Assembly (NCBI GenBank): GCA_016647705.1
Contig: CM028329.1
Coordinates: 14,347,910 to 14,411,909, forward strand
DNA length: 64,000 bases
Reading direction: 5' to 3'
Origin: Eucommia ulmoides
Taxonomy: Eukaryota > Streptophyta > Magnoliopsida > Garryales > Eucommiaceae
Shown here: positions 12,511 to 23,202 of the stretch, in pieces
Layout of the letters: the number at the start of each line of letters is the position of its first letter
Numbering within the stretch: position 1 is the stretch's first letter
Made by a program: the position numbers and the translations under genes
Notes under the pieces: model-generated
The model's database searches: none
What the model was told of the DNA's origin: nothing
What the model saw: the letters and a program-made list of their open reading frames with translations, nothing else

Positions 12511-12819
12511 GATAACACTTGTGATTATCTTCCATTTGAGATCCACCAAGTGTTGCCACCACCGATCCAAGACGATCACATTTACGAGGATCCGATGTGG
12601 CTCACTTGTCCTCCACCGCCTTTTGCTTCGTTCTTTTATGCCTACCACGCATATGAGCCGACAACGAATCGAGTTGAGAGTACGGGCCATATAATGCCAA
12701 ATCTCACCAGTCTTGAGGGCGTTCTGAATCAAGACCCATATGTGGTGTTGTATGACACTTACTATGGGCGAAAACCACTTTTTGACGAGCCCTTCTCTAT
12801 GTCAAGCCGAGGACATTAA
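12511..12819 (+). other. Short open frame in the tail of the Athila-like element
   Basis: There are 102 open codons, rich in proline, tyrosine and histidine (a DDHIYEDPMWLTCPPPPFAS-like stretch), ending just before the CTTGGGAGGCAACCC motif. I do not recognise the protein. Its place, the last coding stretch before the tail motif, suggests it is the end of a polyprotein or an accessory frame of the element family. Confidence 0.4.
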
Positions 12820-14383
12820 ACCAAGCGCTTCTTGGGAGGCAACCCAAGTAAAAAATAAATTAGATCTATCATTGCTTACTTGATTTGGAGGCGAGATTGT
12901 CTAGCCTTCCAGGTACGTGTTCTAAACCCCCTTCATCAGCATGTTTTATTTCAAATATTGAGATTGATGATTGGTTCGCTGTGGACTCTGCCCGTTTTAA
13001 GTTTGGGGGTGATGTGTAGTATGCTATTATGTTTTATTATTTTATTGTATGCATGTTTGTTTAGTGTAGAATGTGTTTATGTTTGTAGAATGTGTTGTTA
13101 TGTATTGAGTTTTGCATTCATCTAGACCATTACCCGATGATGATATTACCCCCTAGTTGTTTTTCGAGGTCAAGGATAATGCCCATTCATGTGGGTTCTG
13201 TATGCTTGACAATGTCATTTCATTGAAAGTTATTGTGGATCCTTATTTGCAGGAGCACGTTGACTCAATGTATAACTATTCAATTGATTTGAGGCCAATT
13301 ATCTATTAGACAAATTCATGAAAATTTAAGGGATTCTAGAACCTAATTGGGGGAAATTTAAGGTGAAATCCTAGGTGAGGTAGTTCAGGAGATGTGATTT
13401 AGGCATTCATTTTGTCGCTTGAGCGTTTGAAGCTTACCTTGTAAAATATTTATCCCTCGTTACCTTGTCAAAGCCAATTTTGTTGTTTCAATTTTGAACA
13501 CATAACAAATACCCTAGCCAACTGAATTATTTCCAAACCTATATCGCTGAACCGAAGGCATAATTTGAGTAAATCAAGTTAGCATTCGTGTATGCTACTT
13601 GAAGTGAGCGATTAGGTTTAGGGTGAACTTTTGATTGGTTCGGTATTCGAGTACTCACTTGAATTTTTTCTTTCATTTTAACCATACCGGTAAAATTGAA
13701 ATAATCGAATAAGTTTGGGGGTGTGGTTGTCGTTAATATATATATAGTTCAATTTCCGTTTCTTTTGACAAGTGACTACGTCATTCTTAAATGATTGTTC
13801 AGGGTTGTTTCAAATTTATCTATGGGGGGGGTTCGAGTGTGATTGTGTGCCAAGCATTGTGCCTTGGGTATCATTGAATTAATGACGTTAACCCGTTTTC
13901 TATTCCCGATATATCCTTGGCCAAATGTTCCAAACCAAATCAAGTCCTATTGATCTTTTTGAACTTCTAAGCCTACATTAGTAGAGAGTGGAACCCATTC
14001 AGGCGTATGGAAATCCTAATCCTTATTGGTTTAAAGTCATGAGCTTCGTTGGTGGATAGTCCAATCCGATCTTTGAATGGTTATATAATTGAGTTTTGCA
14101 CCCACATGTTGAAAGGATCTAGAATGACATTTACCATAATTGAATGTCAAAATTCTAGAACATCACATGGTACGTTTTACTCCTAAACTCAATATGATTG
14201 GGGGTTGTTGAGATAAAAATGTTTTAGTCGATAGCTAAATTCAAAACTCGCATATCATTATGCTTAGGTAGTTTGTATTTTTATTCGTGTTTAGTTTTTG
14301 TGTTAGTTAATTTAGTTGTGTTTTTTATTTTTAGTGTGTGTGTTTTGCTCAAGAACTAGCAAAATTCTAAGTTTTGAGGTATT
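12820..14383 (+). other. 3' tail of the Athila-like element
   Basis: The motif AAGCGCTTCTTGGGAGGCAA at about 12825-12844 is a familiar post-pol signature of Athila/Tat relatives. Two AAGTTTGGGGGTG stretches (12999-13011 and 13711-13723) are also typical of this region. No other coding similarity is seen before LTR C. Confidence 0.55.
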
Positions 14384-15743
14384 TGATAGGTGTAATTTAT
14401 CTATTTATTTCCAAGCCGATTTTGGTAGTTTTCAAGTATTTTTATAGTGTTTTATTGTGTTTTAATACGTTTTTATTTATTTTGTTATAAATCAGGTACT
14501 TGGAGTGAAAATGAACTAAAACGGTCCATAAACGAGCAAGTTAGCGGAAGAACGGTAGAGAAACAGACAAAAATGACAATTTTCAGAACTTGCATCCACT
14601 GCTGTAGCAGTGAAAATACATAGAGTTGCTGAAAGCTCCACCGCTGCAGCGGTGAAACCATCACTGCAGTGGTCAAAATGCAAAGAGCTCCATGGCTGCA
14701 ACGGTCACCCGCCAGAAACCTACCAACCTCTTCACTGCAACGGTCATCCGGCAAACAGTTTAGATATTTCAAAATATTTTGAGATATTTTGAATCCTATA
14801 AATATTCTCTTCGCCCCCAAACACACAGTTGACGTTTTTGGGAATCTTGAGAGATCCAAGGCCATTCAATCAAGAGAAGATCTTCAAGGCCAAGAGGAGA
14901 AAGCGTTCTCGGAGCGATTTTAGCGTCGAATCTTCGGATAACGGCTGGTCTCCTCATTTCTCTCCTTTATTTCTTAGTTTGGTTGAATGTTTTGAATATG
15001 TTTAGCTTGTTTCTAGTTGTATATAGTGCTACGGCCATGTGTGGCTAAACATATATTATCTAGTGCTTGATTGTACTTCATAAAAACGTTATTTGAATAA
15101 ATCAATATTTTGTTAATGGTTGTTCTTGTCTATTCGATTGTGTTTACTGTTTCTTTGCGTTTATATGCTTGTTATGATATATTGAGAATATGAGATTTGA
15201 CACTAGAGAGAGATAACCCCGCATTTGGACTAGAGTTTAAACACAACGCGATGATCTAATGACCCGAGAGGGCATTAGAAAGTGTGTAATCAGTGAAGTT
15301 GGGGCAAGACTCATCTGACCAAGTGTCGTATAGACGCTCGAATGGGATTTCGACGTTGACGCGAAATCACATATTCATTCACTTTATACTCAGGAGAGAT
15401 AGTGATTGAGATTTCAATACCTAGATTGTTGAATAGATTGGAATACCGTTAGTGTAAACTAGATTGAAACGAACACGTTTAATTGAACGAAATTAATCCC
15501 TAGGCAATAATTTCCTATAAACATCATATTAGTATAATTAGTTTAATTAACTTAATTTAGTATATTTTATTATAAAAAACTACATTTTTATCGCCTAAAT
15601 AAAGTTAGGTTATGATAATCACGGTACTCAATGACCATCTAATCTAATCCATGTGGAAACGACAACCCTTACTCTTCTCAATCTATACTAAAACTTGACT
15701 TGTACACTTGCGATAAAAGTAGCGACGTATCAACGCGCTACCA
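14384..15743 (+). mobile_element. LTR C of the Athila-like element
   Basis: This full-length LTR of 1360 bp starts TGATAGGTGTAATTTATC and ends GCGCTACCA. It is very similar to LTR A over their shared length (by eye about nine in ten bases). The palindromes at 14591-14745 include the perfect CCACCGC-TGCA-GCGGTG near 14639. The sequence to its right is a piece of another Gypsy LTR, so the element sat inside that one. Confidence 0.75.
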
Positions 15744-16245
15744 GCATACATACCTAGATACTTTTTCATATATTTTAATTTGCCCATTTAAATAAAAAAA
15801 ATCTCTCGGAAACATACATAAAACCTCTCCCCTGGGGACCATCCTTATCGAATCCTTAATATTCGATAAAAAGTCATACTAGGAGAACATTCCAAAAAAT
15901 ACAAAAACTTGTCCTATCTTATTTTTATAATACTAAAAAGATTTTTATAAGAAGGAAAAGATTTCAAAAAAAAAAAAAAAACTTTCGGACTAAATTAATT
16001 GGACTTAATTGGATATAAGGTACCGTTTTTGGACAGACTTCTTGGGGTACCTAACACCTTCCTTGAGCATAACTGACCCCCAACCTCTGAGACAAATATT
16101 TAGTTTGACTGTGTTTTTTGGAGTCAATTTTTACTTAAACCTTTTAAATTATTTTCCAAAACTTATGTGACATTGCACACCATTTAAACCTAATGCTAGG
16201 TGACGACTCCTTATTTTAAAATGGCATACCTTATCCAAACAATTA
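15744..16245 (+). mobile_element. 3' fragment of a Tat/Ogre-like LTR
   Basis: It matches the last ~530 bp of the solo LTR at 56067-58480: the 'gaatccttaatattcgataa' region, TTGGACTTAATTGGA, GGTACCTAACACCTTCC, and the AATGCTAGGTGACGACTC hallmark. The 5' part is missing. Ogre/Tat LTRs commonly carry a TAGGTGGCGACTC block near their ends. Confidence 0.6.
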
Positions 16246-18172
16246 ATCAGTAATAATCTAAGAAAGCAATAACAAGAGCTTGGAAGCATCTCACTGGGAT
16301 TCGTTGAAAACGATAAAGATTTCGCAATCGTGACACAAATGATAAGCACCTTAGAACAAGAACCTCAAGTATAATCACACTTATAAATCTTTGCGATAAA
16401 ATCTCGCTTAGAATGATAGAAGGCTAATATTTTTGAATACTCAAACTCAATCTTGCAGTTTTATATTAATAGACCTAGAACTAGGTCTCCAACTGGTAGT
16501 TTTTAAATGTCATGACCAAAAATAACATTCCAAGACCCCATATATCATATATATTCAAAATAGATATGTTTCATTAAAAAAATACTCTTAGAAAAACTTA
16601 TTTTGGTCCTCAAAACTTTTTCAAATTGAAATCCATTAAAATAGGAAGCGTTTAATCACTCTAATTAAAAGAATAATTAAATAAATGGACATAAATAGAC
16701 CAATTAAACAAGAATCTTATATTTCATGATATATTTTAAAAATACTTTGAATTCCCTTAAAAACCTCCCTTAGACACATCAAAATCGAAATAATTTGACC
16801 AACAAACAAATCAATCAAACATCTGACTGACTACATCGATCAACCAGCCAACCCCACTGGTTGACCGACCACTTACAACTGTCAAAATAATGATGTTGTG
16901 CTAGTCTGGTCGGTTGACCAATTAGACTAGAAGGTCCCATTTTCTTCCTATTTCGGCTACTGGATTCATTAGTCAACTAACCCAACTTGTCAGTTGACCG
17001 AATTGACTAGTACGTCACCCATTCCACTTCCTAAACACACTATTTTGGTTAGTTAACCGACCCATTTTATCGGTTAACCTGAACAATCACTATTTAAAGC
17101 ATTAAAACTATTTTTTCAATTAGGTCCTTAACAAAAATCATTTCAAATACTTAGCACATTATAAAACACACTTTAGTTCCCTAAAATTAGCACAACAAAC
17201 ATAATATTAATTTATTTTAAAGTGTCATGCGTGATCCTAATTCGGGTTGCATTAAGAGTATATAAGTAAAGTGTTGTTTTCACCTATTTGTCTTCAATAC
17301 TCTTCAAGCCTTTGTCATTTCCATTTTTCACCCACTATATATATTCTTTAATGATTCATCCTCTTAATCAAATTAAATGGAACTTTAACACTAAAATCAC
17401 TTAGTAAAAACATTAATCTCATAAAACGTCAACATTTAATGGTCCATAAAAACATTGGATTCAATAAGATTTGTGTCTCACATTGAATCTATCACGTAGT
17501 AATATTTGAGACATTAATTGAATGTAATTGTATTGAGGTGGTAGAAACTCCTTGTAGGAAGAAACTTGTTGACTTTTTTGTATTGGTAAGTTTGAGCAGA
17601 TTATACACATTTGAGTTGATGTCTAATCAGGGTAGCTAGGTTTCGATCTTTAGCGTGAAAAAAATGTTAAGGTTTGATATTTAGCCTGCAAATATATTAG
17701 GTTAGTCTTTATCCTTTGAAATGATTAGGTTTTAATTCTTCCTGTCATTGAATTAGTATGATTGTAAAGGTTCTTCCTAAGGCTCCGGAAAGAATAAGTG
17801 TAATAGTGGTAGGTTGATTCTTAGCCTGTAAAAAGAATCATGATTGTAAAGGTTGGTTCTGAGCCTGTGAAAAGAATTAAGATTATAAGGGTTTGGTTCC
17901 TACCTGGTAAAAGAATTGGGATTTAGTGGATTGCGAATCTTCGTAGAGCTCGGGGGATTAGATGTAAGTGAGAGTAGTTTACCGAAACAAGATATATCGT
18001 TGTGTACTGCAATGTTTTATTTCTAATTGTTTGAGTGTGCATCTAGATAAACATGTCTTCGTTGCATAACAAGATAATAATCGATTTAGGATTGGTTATT
18101 TGTGTTTGAATTTATTGTTTAAATTTTTGTAACTACCTAATTCACCTCCTTAGGGATGTCTTTGGGCCAAAA
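16246..18172. mobile_element. Rearranged copy of the long LTR (5' part inverted)
   Basis: Positions ~16246-17440 match the reverse complement of the first ~1.7 kb of the solo LTR at 4270-6906, including its GGTCGAC/GTTGACCG-rich stretch at 16810-17085. Positions ~17445-18172 match its last ~0.85 kb in forward direction, including the 'gagcctg' repeats and the CACCTCCTTAGGGATG end. The simplest reading is a + strand LTR whose 5' two thirds were inverted in place. Confidence 0.65.
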
Positions 18173-18730
18173 AAGGTGTCATCACGATCTTGTGCCAAGT
18201 CTCGCCTAGGGATCAATCGTCTTCATATTCTCAAGACATGCCTTCTTGCTTGCTCAGTAATAGGGGGCATTTGATGGGGAAAAATCCGGTGAAACCCAAA
18301 TTATCTCCATGTGTCCACATGTACGCGTTAGACACGAGAAGCTATAACGAGGTGGAAGCTAACCAACATGCCTACCCCGGAATGAGCATCATCCCAAGCG
18401 TACTTCGTACTGAATGAGTCGACTACAACATCAACCCGACTAGGGAAGATTGGCCCTTCACCCTCAAATCCTCACCTGACTAGTGACAGCCTCGGGACAT
18501 GGTGCCACATTAATGGTGATAGGGCAATATTAAAGGGAGACTGGTCAAACAAGTCCTCCCATGTTTATAAACACCAAGAAATGGGTTTGATTAGGTATAC
18601 TCTTTTTTGTTTCTAGCCTAGACGTTGCCCAATTTTTCTGAGAACTCCCAACTTATTTTCAAACCGGAGGTAGAACACCGGTAGGCCTACCTACGACATT
18701 GTCTTGGAAGAACCTGAACTGTGGAAGTAA
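18173..18730 (+). mobile_element. 3' end of a Tat element: polypurine tract and partial LTR
   Basis: A purine-rich tract TAGGGGGCATT (18261-18271) directly precedes an LTR start TGATGGGGAAAAATCC at 18272. The same arrangement occurs in antisense at 41403-41416 (AGTAGGGGGCATT then TGATGAGGG). The LTR piece runs to about 18730, where a Copia-type LTR begins. The frame open at 18190-18417 crosses this boundary and has no similarity I recognise. Confidence 0.5.
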
Positions 18731-19763
18731 TTCATAATTTGAGATATTAAACATTCCAGATCCTATAGTGATGTATCTGGTGAACTATTTTTAGGATTTA
18801 TCAAGTTAATCAATCAATTAATTAATATTGAAATAATTCCATTTTATCCCTTACGAAGAAACAAATTCTTTACGTCATCTCTACCAATTGTAAGTCATGT
18901 TTATCCACATATCACAACTTCAATAGGAATTTCACCGAAAGAACATCTTCAATTGCAATTCTATACTATATGATCTTTTTGTCTTTTGTTCCCGAAAGAA
19001 CTAATAGGGTATTAATAAAGTAAAAAAAAAAAAAAACTAGTTTAAACATATGTATATCGATTCACAATATAATTTCTTGTGACATCAATTAGAATCTCAT
19101 CCTAATTATCATACTGTCTGGCTAGAGTATATATTGAATTATATTAAAGCTAATCACATAGGACACGTCTCGCTTTGCTGAAAGTGATACATCCTATCTT
19201 ACATACTCGAATAGTCACACATATGTTTCACCATACCAATACTTTTAATATTTCATGACTAGGATACAATGCTCAACATATGTGATATTCAACACCTCAA
19301 ATCTGAAGATCAGAACACCATCATAACTCTGATATTTCATGTGGACATTGAGCAAAACTACCATAAGGAATATTTAGGATGATCACGTCCAAGACCTTTA
19401 CTACTCTAGTAAGTTCCATTGTGATTGTTCTAATGTCTCACACTAATGGTTGAGACTTTTTATTCTTAAAGCAATAACATTCCACACGCTAGTATGGATT
19501 GTTAAAAACCCATTTTTCCAATTCAATACCAACTAGGAATATCTAGGATACAAGTTACCAAAGCATATATGATCTCAACCTTTTAATCACCATTAAAAGT
19601 TAAGACATGTTCAACTTTATATCTAGGACTAAGTAGCAATATGATATAATTATATAATGATAAAAAAAAATAACTTTTATCAATAATACATATGATTGTA
19701 ATTTTATAGACAGAACCACTAAATGATATAAAATAAGATTGACGTTAGGGCTTATGTCCAACA
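18731..19763 (-). mobile_element. Copia-type LTR, antisense, probably solo
   Basis: Read on the minus strand it begins TGTTGGACATAAGCCCTAAC at 19763, which resembles the TGTTGGA-TTATGCCCTAA start of Tork/Angela-type Copia LTRs. No internal coding sequence is attached. The left end is not sharply defined and no target duplication was found. Confidence 0.5.
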
Positions 19764-20262
19764 CCATAGACTGAGCATAGAGTGATCATGGGTTGTTCAC
19801 TCATGAGATGAGATTCCTTGTTCATGTCAGGGTGTAGGATCTTCTCATCCGAGCACTTCTCATTTTTCAAAGTCGTTCTAGGTCGCGCCTCAACTCTTGT
19901 TGCTCTCTCTTAACTCTTCTTCCGGACGAGGCTCTTGTTAGGCTCTTCAACCTTTATCCGCAATGGCCCATGTCTCACTATAAGGAGACACATAGCCTTG
20001 TGGCAAAGACAGTGGTGGTGGTAGTTGAGTTTGCCCAATAAGTTGTTAGATGCTCTAGATGTTCCCTTTTGAGATATTTCTCATCTCTCTCACCAACTCT
20101 AGTAGCAATGAATTAGATTTACCTAACAGGCAAACACCTAGATTCGTAGTGTGAATTGATTGTCTCTTGGTCTCCCAATCACTAGTCATGATTTCGGATC
20201 GAAGGATGACCATGAAATTTATTAAAGAGAAGCAATTAGTCTTTCTTATGGATCACACCATC
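19764..20262 (-). pseudogene. Antisense Tat gag start (copy 1 of 3)
   Basis: On the minus strand a frame begins at 20189 with MTSDWETKRQSIHT and continues toward LPPPLSLPQG. The same N-terminus recurs at 28718 and 47082, so it is the gag start of one Tat family. The stretch near 20000 is uninterrupted where the 27.8 kb copy carries a MITE. It is broken and cut off near 19764. Confidence 0.6.
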
Positions 20263-20865
20263 TGATGATGCCCATATCTAGATCCTTAGATATGGTTGAC
20301 CTCCGATCTAGAATATGATTGGTTCTTGCAAAAAAAATAAAAATAAATAGACGAATAGGGGAGTATATTGGCATTACACTTATGATGTGAGAATCAGTAG
20401 TGTTTCTAGAAGAATTTTGATAGAGTTCTGTTTAGAAAATTGTGCGTACTTTGGTTTGACGGTCCTCATGGTATTTATAGGTATGGAGAGACTTATTTGA
20501 CAAGTATTCCCCATAATCTTTTCTAATCCTTATTAATGGATTGAGAGGAGTAAGCTCGTTAAATCGAATATATGATCCATCCCCTTGTAGAGAGGATTCA
20601 GTAACCATCCTTGAGTAAGGGCCAAAGCCTTAGGGGACATGGATTGGGATCTTTTCGGTTATCCTAAGGATAAGCCATTTTGGGGGAATTCGGGTTGGAT
20701 CCTCAGGTATTTCTATGTTGTGGTTGGCACTAAAGGTGACATGGGTACACAAATTTGGGTTTTGGAGAGAATTTTCGGTTTCCCACGAGTCAGACTTAGT
20801 GTTTTGCATGTGAATCTTTTCTTACACATGTTCTTATTCAGGAACCCAATATATGTCATGAACTT
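20263..20865 (-). mobile_element. 5' LTR of the antisense Tat fragment
   Basis: In plus orientation it starts TGATGATGCCC and shares with 41025-41403 and 47164-47754 the 'ggtatttatagg' and 'gacatgg.ttgggat' phrases. Its right end is soft, near 20865. It lies directly upstream, on the minus strand, of the gag start at 20189. Confidence 0.6.
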
Positions 20866-20907
20866 AAATTAAAATGCGTGAATTTTCACCATCTTATTGT
20901 ATATGAT

Positions 20908-21385
20908 TAGGGGTGGTCATGGGCCGACATTTAGATAGGATATTACAAAAAAATGTTAGGCCCTAGCCAGGGCTTGTCCTATGGTCGTACCTTACTTTCA
21001 TATCTAAGTTCGGTCCTACAAAAAAAAAAAATCAAAGCCCAAACCCACCCTTAGGGCCGACCTGTCCCCATATATTTTTTTTTACTTTAAAAAATAAATA
21101 CTAAAACATAAAAACTATAACATAAATACCAAAAAATAAACAATAAATACTAAATACATAAACATAAAAATACTAGTGTGTTGCTTTGTTTGATTATATA
21201 TATAATTGATAGCCCTCGGGCCGGGCCGGCCTTAAAAAAAATTGACCTTTCTCAAGCCCGACTCTAAATTTGATCGAGCCTAAAAATCAGAGCTCAAGGC
21301 CGGTCCATGAGCTTAAAACTAAAGTCCAAGCCCTAAAAAAAATAGTGGCAAGCTGGATAGGCTCCCGAACCCATGACCACCCCTA
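20908..21385. mobile_element. hAT-type MITE with perfect 8-bp duplication
   Basis: This 478-bp element has terminal inverted repeats TAGGGGTGGTCATGGG and CCCATGACCACCCCTA. It is flanked by TATATGAT at 20900-20907 and again at 21386-21393. An exact 8-bp duplication and this TIR type identify a non-autonomous hAT element. There is no coding sequence. Perfect TIR ends and duplication suggest it is younger than the surrounding LTR fragments. Confidence 0.88.
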
Positions 21386-21492
21386 TATATGATATTTTTT
21401 CTTCTTAAATTTAAATGCACATAACACTTTCAATAATGCAAATGTTAAAATGACCCACATCTTTGAAAGAACATCATAAGATGGTGTATTTT

Positions 21493-21946
21493 AGGGTATG
21501 TTTGGTTGGAAAAATGGAAAAGAAAAAAAAATGAAATAAGAGAATAATATTTTTATCCATTGTGAAAGAAAAATTATTTTTCTTAGTGTTGTTTAATTAA
21601 AAAAAATGAAATAAGGAAAAATAACACTTTAATGTAATTTACTAGTTTACCCTAATTTATTATAAAAATAAATTAAAAATTCTATATCAAGGATATAAAT
21701 GTAATTTTGATATTTTTTTCTCAAAATTCAACCATTTTTTCTCTATTTTCATCCTAAATTTCATCCTAAATTTTAGAAGAAGGAAAAAAAAAAGAGAAGG
21801 ATGAGTCTTTTTTTTTCTACCATTTTTTCTTTTCAATTTCATTTTTTTCTTTACCTAACATAATTTTTTTTTATTTTCCATTTTTTTCCTTCTTATTTTT
21901 TCATCCACCTTCTTTGTTGTTTTTTTACACCCAACCAAACATGCCT
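21493..21946. mobile_element. MITE with GGTATGTTTGGTTGG ends, in the SNRNP27 promoter
   Basis: The inverted ends GGTATGTTTGGTTGG and CCAACCAAACATGCC enclose 454 bp of A/T-rich DNA. No clear target duplication was found, so the superfamily is open. The related but longer element at 51482-52442 has similar ends. It stops about 150 bp before the SNRNP27 start codon and so forms part of the proximal promoter or 5'UTR. Confidence 0.6.
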
Positions 21947-22095
21947 CTCCCGAGGGTCCTACCAATGTGGATGCCCTTCCCTCGCCAAATTTCACCACTC
22001 CTTACAAAAACCCAAAAACTCGTCCCCAAAACCATGAACAAGGTCGCAATTCTCGCCACCCGCCACTCTCTCTGCAATTCTTTCATCCGAAGAAG

Positions 22096-22704
22096 ATGAG
22101 CGACCGCGATAGAGCTCGCGACAGAGACAGAGATAGGAAAAGGGACAGAGACGACCGGGACAGGGACAGGGACAGGGACAGGGACCGGGATCGGGACCGG
22201 AATCGTAAAGATCGTGACCGAAGCAAACGCTCACATACTCCTGAGCGCACGCGCTCCCGTCACACCCGTTCGCGAACTCGGTCCCCGGACCGCAACTTCC
22301 ATTCCCGAACTCGTTCTCCTGATCGGCACCATCGCCGCCATCATGATTCTCCGTCCCCTGACCCACCGAGGAAGCGGCACAAGCATGGGGTTGAGGATCC
22401 GAAGGACCGAAAGAAAGCCGCTGCAGCAGTGTCGGAATTCGTAGATGAAATTGTGAGAGAGCAACAACAGAAGCGGAATGATGGAGATGTTGAGGGTGGG
22501 GGAGGGGAGGGGGAGATAGATCCGGATGACATGGAGATGATGAAGAAATTGGGGATTCCCGTTGGGTTCGACTCGACAAAGGGGAAACCAGTGCAAGGGA
22601 ACGACGTTGGTGGGGTTAGAGTGGTGACGAAGCGGCAGCCAAGGCAGTACATGAACCGAAGGGGAGGGTTTAATCGACCGTTGCCGGCTGAGGTCAACCG
22701 TTAA
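22096..22704 (+). CDS. SNRNP27: U4/U6.U5 tri-snRNP 27 kDa protein (SNRNP27-like)
   Basis: This single open frame of 202 residues encodes a nuclear splicing factor of the U4/U6.U5 tri-snRNP. Residues 3-43 are almost pure Arg-Asp repeats, 44-85 are RS/RSPD repeats typical of SR-like proteins, and 92-97 are basic (KRHKH). Residues 106-127 look helical, 128-145 are acidic, and 146-202 form the conserved family domain. That domain carries MMKKLGIPVGFDSTKGK and QYMNRRGGFNRPLPAEV, which match the SNRNP27 C-terminus closely. I chose the ATG at 22096 because MSDRDR starts the family pattern; an in-frame ATG at 21967 would add 43 unrelated residues. The stop is followed by GTATGT, a good 5' splice site. 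The GC-rich coding sequence stands out from its AT-rich surroundings. Confidence 0.93.
   Translation: MSDRDRARDRDRDRKRDRDDRDRDRDRDRDRDRDRNRKDRDRSKRSHTPERTRSRHTRSRTRSPDRNFHSRTRSPDRHHRRHHDSPSPDPPRKRHKHGVEDPKDRKKAAAAVSEFVDEIVREQQQKRNDGDVEGGGGEGEIDPDDMEMMKKLGIPVGFDSTKGKPVQGNDVGGVRVVTKRQPRQYMNRRGGFNRPLPAEVNR
22153..22200 (+). repeat. Hexamer repeat GACAGG/GACCGG coding for Asp-Arg
   Basis: Eight consecutive 6-bp units encode the densest part of the Arg-Asp tract of SNRNP27; four in a row are GACAGG. Being in frame, changes in copy number would alter protein length without breaking the frame. Confidence 0.85.
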
Positions 22705-22992
22705 GGTATGTGAAAATCTGACATGGGTTGTTGTAGGATATCAATATTGACTAATTTATTGTTTTTAGCTTTTCTGACGATGTGTATGATATGCAACTGC
22801 ATTTCTGAATTGACACCGGAGGAATGAATGCAAGATAGGACATTAAGCAAACAAATAATGTTTGTTTATGATAATCAGACATGGTGGGCTTGGTTATTTA
22901 TAATAATCAGATTTGGTGGGCTAGGATTTCTATATTGGGTTTTGTGATTTTGAAAGCATAGTTAGGGTTTAGGATGAATTAATTATTCTATA
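22705..22992 (+). other. 3' flank of SNRNP27 with candidate splice sites
   Basis: Directly after the TAA stop the sequence reads G|GTATGTG, a plausible 5' splice site. A pyrimidine-rich acceptor TTATTGTTTTTAG ends near 22770, which would make a 64-bp intron, short for plants. No coding similarity follows. The stretch may be 3'UTR or intron. Confidence 0.4.
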
Positions 22993-23194
22993 TCTTCTAT
23001 ACTATTTATAAAGGGAGAGTGGTGGTTATTTTTGGTTCAATAATAACTGTCTCTCCATATTTTGCTCTCCCTTTTTATCTATGTAGAATTATTATTAAAA
23101 ATGTTTGTAAAAAAATTAAGATGATTTCTACTATATTGAAAAATAAATAAAGCACAAACATATTGTGTGCCACGGAACGGAGTACGGTCACTAG
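22993..23194 (+). mobile_element. Helitron-like non-autonomous element, copy 1
   Basis: It starts A|TCTTCTATACT and ends CACTAG|T, which fits the TC...CTRR ends and A/T insertion site of Helitrons. GTGCCACGGAAC near the end could be a decayed terminal hairpin. Length is 202 bp with no coding sequence. Confidence 0.5.
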
Positions 23195-23202
23195 TACAAT
23201 TT

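Larger units (their letters stand above)
9175..15743 (+). mobile_element. Athila-like Gypsy element, internally deleted fossil
   Basis: The order is LTR A (9175-10334), a primer-binding site, a gag start, LTR B (11002-~12352), the 3' internal tail, and LTR C (14384-15743). A and C are clearly the same subfamily; B is more diverged. The tRNA-Asp-type primer site, the gag type and the tail motif CTTGGGAGGCAACCC point to the Athila/Tat side of Gypsy. The pol region is missing altogether. The first ~190 bp of LTR A are absent. It may be a deleted element with a solo LTR lodged inside, or a non-autonomous derivative; the sequence does not decide. Confidence 0.7.

Noticed and set aside
18190-18417. 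A 75-codon frame as a gene
   Set aside because: It spans the polypurine tract and LTR start of a Tat fragment and has no known similarity.
21967-22095. An upstream ATG at 21967 as the SNRNP27 start
   Set aside because: It would add 43 residues unlike the family. The conserved start pattern MSDRDR begins at 22096. The upstream frame lies next to MITE and leader sequence.
21992-22697. Long minus-strand and alternate frames over SNRNP27
   Set aside because: They are by-products of the Arg-Asp/Arg-Ser coding repeats on the + strand and resemble no protein.
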